Part shown: positions 1 to 6,275 of the stretch, one piece after another
Numbering within the stretch: the stretch's first letter is position 1
How the letters are laid out: every line of letters begins with the position of its first letter
Origin: Candidatus Aminicenantota bacterium
GTDB lineage: Bacteria > Acidobacteriota > Aminicenantia > Aminicenantales > Aminicenantaceae
NCBI GenBank assembly: GCA_030617525.1
Contig: JAUWVG010000068.1
Span: forward strand, 1 to 8,439
Direction of reading: 5' to 3'
DNA length: 8,439 nucleotides
Notes under the pieces: model-generated
The model's input: the letters and a program-made list of their open reading frames with translations, nothing else
Told to the model about the DNA's origin: nothing
The model's database searches: none
Translations under genes and position numbers: made by a program

Positions 1-1104
1 GGTGATGTGGAAATGGCTGTTAGAGCTATCAAGGAAGGCGCGACTGATTTTGTTCTCAAACCATGGCAGAATGAAAAGCTTATCGCCACACTGTCCTCTG
101 CAATGAAGCTGCGCCGAACACGATTGGAAGCAAGGAGTCTCCGTTCCAGACAAAAGCAGCTCAGCGCCGATCTCGATCAACCTTTCCATGACTTTATCGG
201 AATCAGCTCTGCCATGCAGGACGTTTTTGCTACCATAAAAAAGGTCGCATTAACCGATGCAAACATTCTCATCCTTGGAGAAAACGGAACAGGTAAAGAA
301 CTCGTCGCCCGTGAACTTCACCGCCAGTCTTCCCGAGCTGAAGAAGTCTTTATCAGCGTGGATATGGGCGCTCTGAGTGAAACCCTATTCGAAAGCGAAC
401 TCTTCGGACACGTCAGAGGAGCTTTCACGGATGCAAGAAAAGACAGGGCCGGACGTTTCGAAATCGCATCCGGGGGAACTCTTTTCCTCGATGAAATCGG
501 GAATATTCCTCTAACCCTTCAGGCAAAACTCCTGACAGTCTTAGAGAATCGCATGATCACACGCTTGGGTTCCAATAAAACCACATCCATCGATGTTCGT
601 CTTATCTGTGCCACCAACATGGATATTCGAGACATGGTTGCCGAAAACAGATTCAGACAAGACCTGCTCTACCGTGTCAACACGGTGGAAATTCAACTTC
701 CTTTATTAAAAGACCGCCTGGATGACATCCCCTTCCTCTCCGAACATTTCATCAAAATTTACTGCAAAAAATACAATAAACCCTTGAAAAGAATGAATTC
801 TTCGACAAAAAAAAGACTGGAAAAGTATCCGTGGCCCGGCAATGTTCGAGAACTGCAGCATGCTATCGAAAGAGCTGTCATCATGAGTGAATCTCAGATG
901 CTCCAAACCGAAGATTTCTTTTTCCCAACAAACAGTTCAGACAGCGAATCCCTGTCCATCGGGGATTTCAACTTGGAAGAAATCGAAAAACTCGTCATCC
1001 ATAAAGCCATCAGCAAATACAGCGGGAACATCAGCCACGTCGCTAAGGAACTGGGACTTTCACGTGCTTCACTCTACCGCAGATTGGAAAAATATGGTCT
1101 ATAG
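1..1104 (+). CDS. Sigma-54-dependent NtrC-family response regulator (5'-truncated by window edge)
   Basis: Transcription activator that uses ATP hydrolysis to open sigma-54 promoters, normally after phosphorylation by a partner kinase. The frame is open from base 1, so the start and most of the receiver domain are missing. Counting codons from base 1, the visible part begins in the last quarter of the receiver, with its conserved Lys at residue 20 (LKP). The AAA+ domain follows: Walker A GENGTGKE at 93-100, the sigma-54 contact loop reading GAFTDA at 140-145 (canonical GAFTGA), and Walker B LFLDE ending at 164-165, with an RFRQDLLYRV segment near residue 220. A Fis-type helix-turn-helix ends the protein (about 342-367, GNISHVAKELGLSRASLYRRL). 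It ends inside the following histidine-kinase gene, its likely partner. A GTG at 7 is only an internal codon. Family assignment is firm; the regulon is not visible, though a sigma-54 promoter lies downstream at 2595-2610. Confidence 0.95.
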   Translation, partial: GDVEMAVRAIKEGATDFVLKPWQNEKLIATLSSAMKLRRTRLEARSLRSRQKQLSADLDQPFHDFIGISSAMQDVFATIKKVALTDANILILGENGTGKELVARELHRQSSRAEEVFISVDMGALSETLFESELFGHVRGAFTDARKDRAGRFEIASGGTLFLDEIGNIPLTLQAKLLTVLENRMITRLGSNKTTSIDVRLICATNMDIRDMVAENRFRQDLLYRVNTVEIQLPLLKDRLDDIPFLSEHFIKIYCKKYNKPLKRMNSSTKKRLEKYPWPGNVRELQHAIERAVIMSESQMLQTEDFFFPTNSSDSESLSIGDFNLEEIEKLVIHKAISKYSGNISHVAKELGLSRASLYRRLEKYGL

Positions 1105-2449
1105 ACGTTTCCGAATCAATTGTGTCCTGCGTGTCATTTCACTGGCCGTGACACTCGCTCTCTTTTTTTTCCTTCTCTTTAAGACATCTCTCCATGCCGC
1201 ATTATTCATCCTCGGCGTGGCCATCCTCTATCAGTCTTATGCTTTGATTCATTATATCGAGAAAACAAACCGTGACCTCACTCGATTTTTTCAATCCATC
1301 AAATTCAGCGACTTCTCCCAATCTTTTAAAGACAGTGGTCAGGGGAAATCTTTTGCCAATCTTCGGGCCGCCTTTAATGATGTCCTCGATGCCTTTCGGA
1401 AAGCAAGATCCGAAAAAGAGGAACACTACAGGTACTTGCAAACAATCGTGCAGCATGTGGGCATCGGTCTGATTGCATTCCAACCGGACGGTAAAGTCGA
1501 ACTCATCAATACAGCCGCGAAACGCTTGCTTGGTGTTGCCCAGTTGAAAAACATCAAATCTCTGGAATCGTGGAGCCCACCACTGGTCAAAACTCTTTTT
1601 AAACTGAAACCAAAGGAAAAAGCACAGGTCAGGATTGATGACAATAACGAACTTCTCCAATTGGCGCTGTATGCTACAGAATTCAAACTCCGGGATTACT
1701 CTTACACATTGGTCTCCATCCAGAATATCTACACCGAGCTGGAAGAAAAAGAAATTGATGCATGGCAAAAACTTATTAGGGTTTTAACTCATGAAATCAT
1801 GAATTCGATCACTCCAATTTCTTCTTTGGCCTCGACAATCAACGAGTTAATCAAAGACAGCCCTAACCTGAGATCTGCACAAAAAACTAAAGACGATGAA
1901 ACACTAACGGATATCTGCGATGCCGCACAAACCATCCAAAAAAGAAGTGAAGGGCTGCTCCATTTTGTGGACGCCTACAGAAACCTGACCCTTATTCATA
2001 AACCGAATTTTCAAATATTTCCCATCAAAGAACTCTTCAATAGGGGAGCTAAACTCATCCAAATAAACCTTAAAGACAAAAACATAAAACTAGAGACAAA
2101 AATCGAACCTAAAACTCTCGAGTTGGCAGCCGATCCAGAACTCATTGAACAGGCGCTTATCAACCTTCTTCTCAACGCCCTGCATGCCGTCGAAGGACGA
2201 GAGGATGCAAAAATCATTTTGCTGGCACGACTGGACGGACGATCGAAAACAATCATTCAAGTTAAAGACAACGGTTCCGGTATCTCAAAAGAAAATATGG
2301 ACAAAGTCTTTATTCCTTTTTATTCTACAAAAGAAGGGGGATCTGGGATCGGACTCAGTCTTTCCCGTCAGATCATGCGTTTGCACAATGGAACAATCAG
2401 TTTGAAATCCGAACCTGGAGTCGAAACGACGATCACTCTAAGATTCTAA
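1094..2449 (+). CDS. Membrane sensor histidine kinase, PilS/NtrY-like
   Basis: Autophosphorylating sensor kinase, probably the partner of the preceding activator. I chose the ATG at 1094 (451 residues): it overlaps the regulator's end by 11 bases, and two hydrophobic segments follow at about 10-29 and 33-52. The in-frame extension back to 887 lies inside the regulator and reads as a shadow. Domains in order: two membrane helices with almost no periplasmic loop, a linker, a PAS-like domain around 110-210 (GIGLIAFQPDGKVELINTAA), a HisKA H-box with the phospho-acceptor at His233 (LTHEIMNSITPISSLAS), and a HATPase domain. The ATPase has its N-box at 357-365 (NLLLNALHA), G1 near 392 (DNGSGI) and G2 around 413-420 (GGSGIGLSL). 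All catalytic boxes are intact. The lack of a sizeable external domain suggests sensing in the membrane or cytoplasm; the signal is unknown. The SD before 1094 is weak, which fits translational coupling. Confidence 0.93.
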   Translation: MVYRRFRINCVLRVISLAVTLALFFFLLFKTSLHAALFILGVAILYQSYALIHYIEKTNRDLTRFFQSIKFSDFSQSFKDSGQGKSFANLRAAFNDVLDAFRKARSEKEEHYRYLQTIVQHVGIGLIAFQPDGKVELINTAAKRLLGVAQLKNIKSLESWSPPLVKTLFKLKPKEKAQVRIDDNNELLQLALYATEFKLRDYSYTLVSIQNIYTELEEKEIDAWQKLIRVLTHEIMNSITPISSLASTINELIKDSPNLRSAQKTKDDETLTDICDAAQTIQKRSEGLLHFVDAYRNLTLIHKPNFQIFPIKELFNRGAKLIQINLKDKNIKLETKIEPKTLELAADPELIEQALINLLLNALHAVEGREDAKIILLARLDGRSKTIIQVKDNGSGISKENMDKVFIPFYSTKEGGSGIGLSLSRQIMRLHNGTISLKSEPGVETTITLRF

Positions 2450-2517
2450 GATTCTTCTCCTGATGAGTTGATTCAGTTTATACAAAGGATTGGTGGATTC
2501 ATTTTCTGTCCACAGCC

Positions 2518-2581
2518 GTACATGGAGTGTACATCATCGGACATATTATTCCTTTTAATTGAAAGGCCATTTTTGATGTAC
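2518..2581 (+). promoter_or_regulatory. Candidate upstream activator sites (TGTAC half-site dyads)
   Basis: A perfect dyad GTACA-N5-TGTAC occupies 2518-2532. The motif recurs as GTACATC at 2529-2535, whose reverse complement GATGTAC lies at 2575-2581. The first dyad is centred near 2525, about 96 bases before the predicted start site of the sigma-54 promoter at 2595-2610. That is a typical distance for an NtrC-type enhancer. Binding by the regulator encoded at 1-1104 is inference; the repeats themselves are visible. Short dyads of this size can occur by chance. Confidence 0.45.
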
Positions 2582-2594
2582 TCTGAAGGTATCC

Positions 2595-2610
2595 TGGCAT
2601 AATTATTGCA
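2595..2610 (+). promoter_or_regulatory. Sigma-54 (RpoN) -24/-12 promoter
   Basis: TGGCATAATTATTGCA matches the sigma-54 consensus TGGCAYRNNNNTTGCW at every fixed position, with the exact GG-to-GC spacing. The GG of the -24 element is at 2596-2597 and the GC of the -12 element at 2608-2609, so transcription should begin near 2621. That leaves about 47 bases of leader before the ATG at 2668. It lies in a true intergenic region on the strand of the following gene and directly downstream of a sigma-54 activator gene, which makes chance unlikely. Confidence 0.85.
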
Positions 2611-2621
2611 TGAGGTTTTAT

Positions 2622-2634
2622 CAGTGGAACACTG
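2622..2634 (+). other. Short 5'-UTR hairpin at the predicted mRNA start
   Basis: CAGTG-GAA-CACTG forms a perfect 5-bp stem with a 3-base loop and is followed by TTTT. It begins about one base after the start site predicted from the sigma-54 promoter. It could protect the mRNA 5' end or act as a weak pause or attenuator; the stem is short for a terminator. The role is inference. Confidence 0.35.
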
Positions 2635-2654
2635 TTTTGCCAAATTTATAAATA

Positions 2655-2667
2655 TAGGAGGCCCGTT
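2655..2667 (+). promoter_or_regulatory. Strong Shine-Dalgarno fixing the small-gene start
   Basis: TAGGAGG at 2655-2661 lies six bases before the ATG at 2668. It is the strongest ribosome-binding site in the window and the main reason for accepting the 96-residue ORF as a real gene. Confidence 0.8.
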
Positions 2668-2958
2668 ATGAGAGAAGTCATTCTTCAAATTCCAACGTTT
2701 GAAGCCGAGCAAAACATCGATATCGACGTGAAAATCAATGGAAAAAAAAGGACCCTGCACTATCGAGTGGAAATAATAGATTGGGAAAATGAAGAGGAAA
2801 CAACTGAGGAAAAGATATCTGTGTTGAGGCGGGTCATTGATGAGCATGAAAAAGATTGGGAATTGATCCAAATCGGAGCTCCTCTTAAAAACAACATCCC
2901 CATCACTTTTCGGAAGCGGAATGAGTCAGATCAACAAAATTCCGAAGGATCTCCTTGA
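2668..2958 (+). CDS. Small acidic protein of unknown function, sigma-54 controlled
   Basis: I do not recognise a named family. The 96-residue product has no signal peptide, membrane segment or cysteines. Residues 1-45 alternate in a beta-like way (REVILQIPTFEAEQNIDID, then an NGKKRTLHYRVEII segment). An acidic turn follows around 40-48 (WENEEETTEE), then a likely helix at 49-65 (KISVLRRVIDEHEKDWELI), a strand-like IPITFRKR near 78-85, and a polar tail. Acidic residues outnumber basic ones (about 21 to 14). This looks like a compact folded cytosolic alpha/beta protein. It has a perfect sigma-54 promoter and a strong SD, is transcribed alone, and faces a convergent kinase gene. Adjacency to the two-component pair suggests it is that pair's output; this is inference. 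The overlapping 132-codon ORF on the other strand runs across the promoter and looks like a shadow. Confidence 0.85.
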   Translation: MREVILQIPTFEAEQNIDIDVKINGKKRTLHYRVEIIDWENEEETTEEKISVLRRVIDEHEKDWELIQIGAPLKNNIPITFRKRNESDQQNSEGSP

Positions 2959-3095
2959 GCAGTCGCCAGTTCATAAAATTTGATCTCAACATACTTGGCA
3001 AGCCCTTCCAGCCATTCCAGTTCTTTTTCAAAGGAAACAAGCTCCAGACTTAGAGAAAATTTCTTTGGAAGAGAATAGCTAATTAACGTATTGAA
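2931..3095 (-). pseudogene. Possible gene remnant: start-less 54-codon ORF
   Basis: On the minus strand a frame is open from just after a TGA at 3096-3098 to a TGA at 2931-2933. It contains no plausible ATG, GTG or TTG start. The translation includes LELVSFEKELEWLEGLAKYV and then EIKFYELATAQGD, which reads as an amphipathic, protein-like helix with E/K/L heptad character. Its 3' end overlaps the end of the small plus-strand gene by 28 bases. It may be the decayed 3' end of a small gene, or a chance ORF. I do not recognise the family. Confidence 0.3.
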
Positions 3096-3111
3096 TCATA
3101 AAGAAAGGAGT

Positions 3112-3167
3112 CCAGAACCCTAGAACCCTTGAATCCTTGACCCCTCTAATCCTTAAATCCTTTGCAT
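3112..3167. repeat. Seven phased copies of a degenerate 8-bp tandem repeat
   Basis: Read on the plus strand, seven consecutive 8-base units follow in exact phase: ccagaacc, ctagaacc, cttgaatc, cttgaccc, ctctaatc, cttaaatc, ctttgcat. The consensus is about CTTGAATC, and the outer units are the most diverged. The array fills the space immediately after the stop codon of the Ser/Thr kinase gene (stop at 3171-3173, minus strand) and lies between convergent genes. An 8-bp period is not codon-compatible, which fits non-coding DNA. Confidence 0.7.
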
Positions 3168-3170
3168 AAA

Positions 3171-5969
3171 CTACCGGATAACCCTGAAGTCTGGCTGGCC
3201 TTCTTCCAAGAGAAGATTCTGGAATCTCCGATTGATGCGCAGAGAATCCCAGATCGGATCAATACGAAGCAAAGCCTGAGAATAGTTATTGCCGCTCGGG
3301 ATAGACAACAAAATTTCGAGTTGTTCGATGGATTTATCTCTCTCTCCAATGACAGCATATATCTTGGCTAAATTAAGAATGTAGCGCGGTCCCTCAAATG
3401 CGTCCCCGGAAATTGGGTAAAGATTGACGGCTCGGAGGCCTTCACGAACGGCCTCTTCACTTTGCCCTAAATAGGCATAAGTGAGCCCGATTGCTGCAAT
3501 AAGTCGTGTATCCTCCGGATTTTCACTTATGGCCAATTCCAACTCTCTTCTGGCTCGTTCTGCATAGGATCTTTTCAACTCGATCCGATTCATGGCAGAA
3601 TAAACGGCAGCATAAGCCAGATTCTTGGGAATATAAAATTGGGCTTCAGCAAATATTTCGTAAGGAGATGCACGAAGCCTATCAAGCACCTCCTGATAAT
3701 TTCTTTCCAATAGCTCCAGCTCATACCAATTGTATTCTGTCAGCACATGCTGGGGTAAAGCTTCCAGCAGCAACCGTGTCTGTTGAGTATCACCATCACG
3801 GAGAAGAGGAAGCCGCGCCTTCCCTAATTTAGAGTAATAGAGATCAGGAGAAATGGATAAGGCCCGGTCGAACCACTCAACCGATCGCTGATACTCAAAG
3901 ATCCAAGCGTAGCATCGACCCAGAGTATGGGCTAGAGATGCGGACAGAGGATTAAGCCTGAAGGCTCTCACATAGTTTGCTATAGCATCGATCCATTTCC
4001 CCTGGAGCCGTTGGATATTTGCCAGGTAGGAAGGTGAAAGATTCGGGCGGACTTTTCGGACAGACTCAAGTATTTCGAGCGCCCTATTAAAGTCTTGAAA
4101 GATCCGCATAGCATAAATCCCTTCGGCCAGCTTCACAGAGGGCAAATCAGGGTCGAGCTCCACGGCTTCATCCAAAGCTTGCCGTATTTCAGCCAGCCTT
4201 TCCTCACTGCGGTCGATACCGACAGTATAAAGATGAAGATGAATTTCAAAGAGACTGAGAAACGCCTGGGTGAAATCAGGATCTTCTTCAACAGCTTCTA
4301 ATAGAAGATCGATCGCCTGTTCATATTCTTGAAGATCTTGTCCAAGGTAGGCCCTCACTGCAACATCCTTGGACCTAAGATAGAGATCAAAAGCCTTGAG
4401 ATTATTTGTTGGCTGGGCACTAAGCACGGTACGATCCGGATTCAAAATATAAAGATCTAGTTTTTTGATAACCTGTTCGGCAATCTCAGACTGGACGGTA
4501 AAAATATCTTCAATCAACCGATCAAAACGTACAGACCAGAGTTGAGAATCATCAGAAACACGCACAAGCTGACTTGTCACCCGGACCCGCCCAGTTCCAT
4601 CCGGCTCCCGATTCCACCTGACGGTTCCCTCGAGCACATAATTCACACCTAATTCTTTTCCTATATCTTTTTTCGTCTTCTCTGTATTTTTGTACTGGAA
4701 GGCGCTGGTCCGTGAGATGACACCAAGATCACTAAGAGCCGAAAGCCGACTCATGATCTCATCACTTAACCCGTCGGCAAAATATTCATCTTCCGGCGGC
4801 CCTAAGTTTTCAAAAGGAAGAACGACCAACATTTTCATCCCTGGAGCCGTCACGGTCCTGTCTTTTTTAAGGATAAAAGAAAAGACGGCTACCACCGCAA
4901 TAATCGCAACTAATCCGATGAGTCCAATCCATTCCTTCCTAAGTTTAATCCTCGAGCCCAAAAGAGACGTTGTCTTTCTGCGGACGGCCGCTTTTTGAGT
5001 CGAAGGGATATCCTTTTCCAATTTGTCCAGTTCGACATATAATTCCTCAGCGGTCTGGAATCGTTTGTCCCTGGATTTTTCCAGACATTTCATGATGATC
5101 TTGTCCAGATTTACTGGAATTCTAGGATTGACCGTTCTTACATTCCGAAGATTTTCTGTTTTTTGTTTTACGGCAATCTTTAAGGGCGTTTCTCCTTCAA
5201 AAGGAAGCTGTCCGGTCACCATCTCATAAAGGATGACACCCAATGCGTAGATATCGGAACGTAAATCGATCTCGGCATCTTCGGTCTGCTCAGGAGACAT
5301 ATACTCAGGAGTCCCAACAAAAACACCGGTCTCCGTTATTCCTTGTGCCTCTATGGACCGGGCAATTCCAAAATCCATAATGCGTACAAATCCATCTCTA
5401 TCAATCATGATATTGCTCGGTTTTAGATCGCGGTGGACAATACCCGTATGATGTGCTTCTGAAAGGCCTTTACACACCTGCTTAGCCAAGGAAACGGCTG
5501 TCCGCGCAGCCAGCTGACCAGTTTGCCGGATCAACCCTTTTAGATTCTGACCGGGGACATACTCCATCGTGAGATAAAACAAACCCTCCTCATTTCCAAG
5601 GTCAAACATTTTGTTTACATTTTTGTGACTTATCTTCCTGGCCAATCTCATCTCTGTTTTAAAACGCTCGATGGTCTTTTGATTAGCAGCGATTTCCGGT
5701 TTTAATATTTTAAGTGTCACTTCTTCATCAAGATGCAGATCGACCACTCTATAAACTCTTCCCATTCCCCCCTGACCCAAACTTTCAATAATTTCATACC
5801 TTCCAGCAAAAAGCTCTCCCCTCTTCAGCTTTTGTACAGGGATTTGCAGAGTCTGTGTAGATTCATCCCAAATCTCTCCGGAAGAGACTAAAACAGCACC
5901 GCAAGAATTACAGAAATTAGTGTTGTCAGATACGTCTTTTTGACAGCTTGGACACCGTGTGGGATTCAT
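3171..5969 (-). CDS. Transmembrane Ser/Thr protein kinase with zinc ribbon, TolB-like domain and TPRs
   Basis: Hanks-type kinase that phosphorylates Ser/Thr on unknown proteins. Numbering from the ATG at 5969 (932 residues), a zinc ribbon has Cys at 6, 9, 20 and 23. The kinase domain spans about 57-315: glycine loop LGQGGMG at 64-70, ATP-binding Lys87, catalytic HRDLKPSN at 179-186, DFG at 199-201, and an SPE motif replacing APE near 225-227. One membrane helix at about 347-366 follows. Next comes a TolB-N/adenylate-cyclase-associated type domain at about 380-505 (VLPFENLG, YFADGLSDEIMSRL, YVLEGTVRW). TPR-like helical repeats fill the rest. All catalytic residues are present, so it should be active. 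Alternative start: TTG at 5990 adds seven residues and has a weak AGG upstream, but it abuts the inverted repeat at 5989-6006; I prefer the ATG only moderately. The gene is convergent with the 96-residue gene. Confidence 0.93.
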   Translation of the reverse strand: MNPTRCPSCQKDVSDNTNFCNSCGAVLVSSGEIWDESTQTLQIPVQKLKRGELFAGRYEIIESLGQGGMGRVYRVVDLHLDEEVTLKILKPEIAANQKTIERFKTEMRLARKISHKNVNKMFDLGNEEGLFYLTMEYVPGQNLKGLIRQTGQLAARTAVSLAKQVCKGLSEAHHTGIVHRDLKPSNIMIDRDGFVRIMDFGIARSIEAQGITETGVFVGTPEYMSPEQTEDAEIDLRSDIYALGVILYEMVTGQLPFEGETPLKIAVKQKTENLRNVRTVNPRIPVNLDKIIMKCLEKSRDKRFQTAEELYVELDKLEKDIPSTQKAAVRRKTTSLLGSRIKLRKEWIGLIGLVAIIAVVAVFSFILKKDRTVTAPGMKMLVVLPFENLGPPEDEYFADGLSDEIMSRLSALSDLGVISRTSAFQYKNTEKTKKDIGKELGVNYVLEGTVRWNREPDGTGRVRVTSQLVRVSDDSQLWSVRFDRLIEDIFTVQSEIAEQVIKKLDLYILNPDRTVLSAQPTNNLKAFDLYLRSKDVAVRAYLGQDLQEYEQAIDLLLEAVEEDPDFTQAFLSLFEIHLHLYTVGIDRSEERLAEIRQALDEAVELDPDLPSVKLAEGIYAMRIFQDFNRALEILESVRKVRPNLSPSYLANIQRLQGKWIDAIANYVRAFRLNPLSASLAHTLGRCYAWIFEYQRSVEWFDRALSISPDLYYSKLGKARLPLLRDGDTQQTRLLLEALPQHVLTEYNWYELELLERNYQEVLDRLRASPYEIFAEAQFYIPKNLAYAAVYSAMNRIELKRSYAERARRELELAISENPEDTRLIAAIGLTYAYLGQSEEAVREGLRAVNLYPISGDAFEGPRYILNLAKIYAVIGERDKSIEQLEILLSIPSGNNYSQALLRIDPIWDSLRINRRFQNLLLEEGQPDFRVIR

Positions 5970-6051
5970 CTCTTTTTTTGTCTCAGCCAATTAACCTAAT
6001 TATTCATAAAACTGCCGACACCTTCATTTATATTCAAAAATATCAATTTGA

Positions 6052-6067
6052 TAGCATAATTTTTGCA
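6052..6067 (+). promoter_or_regulatory. Sigma-54-like sequence in the intergenic element
   Basis: TAGCATAATTTTTGCA fits the -24/-12 spacing exactly and differs from the consensus only at one G of the -24 GG. That G is normally critical, so activity is doubtful. It points toward the hairpin cluster at 6126-6217, not toward either flanking gene. It closely resembles the strong site at 2595-2610. Confidence 0.25.
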
Positions 6068-6125
6068 ATATCCATGAACATCACTGTATTTGTGGTCTAA
6101 TCAATATTTAATGTCGGCATTTTTA

Positions 6126-6217
6126 CCCCAAGGGGGCGAGCCGATCTTACCACATCTGCTTCGTTACGACCCAATCGCGGTGGACAACCACAGCTTCATG
6201 GGCCGATGCCTCGCATC
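6126..6217. other. Cluster of three short hairpins in the kinase upstream gap
   Basis: Three inverted repeats follow one another: CCCC-AA-GGGG at 6126-6135, GTGG-ACAA-CCAC at 6180-6191 (extended by GC/GC at 6177-6178 and 6193-6194 across one mismatch), and GATGC-CTC-GCATC at 6205-6217. The stretch is richer in GC than the AT-rich DNA on both sides, and no frame is long enough to code. It could be a structured small RNA on either strand or the body of the repeat element that contains it. No tRNA, riboswitch or T-tailed terminator is recognisable. Confidence 0.4.
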
Positions 6218-6259
6218 TGTAGCAACCTCAACTCGTGAATAATCAAGGTTAATTCATAC

Positions 6260-6275
6260 TGCCAGATTTATGCCA
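6260..6275 (-). promoter_or_regulatory. Second sigma-54-like sequence, toward the kinase gene
   Basis: On the minus strand TGGCATAAATCTGGCA has a perfect -24 half and correct spacing, but the -12 reads TGGC in place of TTGC. It lies about 280 bases before the kinase start, just outside the inverted-repeat segment. On the plus strand the same bases form two TGCCA copies 11 bp apart. It could be a weak promoter or coincidence. Confidence 0.2.

Larger units (their letters stand above)
5989..6254. repeat. MITE-like segment bounded by 18/19-bp inverted repeats
   Basis: AATTAACCTAATTATTCA at 5989-6006 is matched in reverse complement by 6236-6254 (AATTAACCTTGATTATTCA): nine and eight identical bases around a 1- versus 2-base difference. 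The 266-bp segment is gene-free. It contains a second inverted pair, TGCCGACA at 6013-6020 and TGTCGGCA at 6112-6119, enclosing an AT-rich stretch, then a GC-richer hairpin region. No transposase and no clear target duplication are seen. ATTCAT(AAA)ACTGCC occurs directly at 6002-6016 and, without AAA, at 6252-6263, just inside the left end and across the right end. It could be a non-autonomous element or a dispersed intergenic repeat. It covers the upstream region of the kinase gene. Confidence 0.5.

Noticed and set aside
887..1093. N-terminal extension of the histidine kinase to an upstream ATG
   Set aside because: The extra 69 residues lie in another frame of the regulator's helix-turn-helix region and resemble no domain; the ATG at 1094 gives a normal membrane N-terminus.
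1202..1768. 188-codon minus-strand ORF inside the histidine kinase gene
   Set aside because: It is antisense to clear kinase coding sequence and its Phe/Asp/Cys-rich translation is typical of a shadow frame.
2473..2871. 132-codon ORF on the minus strand opposite the small gene
   Set aside because: It runs through the sigma-54 promoter, SD and first two thirds of the plus-strand gene, has no good SD, and its translation is aromatic-rich and low in protein-like pattern.
3112..3167. CRISPR array or coding repeat at the octamer tract
   Set aside because: Units are only 8 bp, contiguous and degenerate; there are no spacers and the period breaks codon phase.
6126..6217. tRNA or CRISPR in the structured gap
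   Set aside because: There is no cloverleaf with T-arm and acceptor stem, and no regularly spaced repeats with unique spacers.
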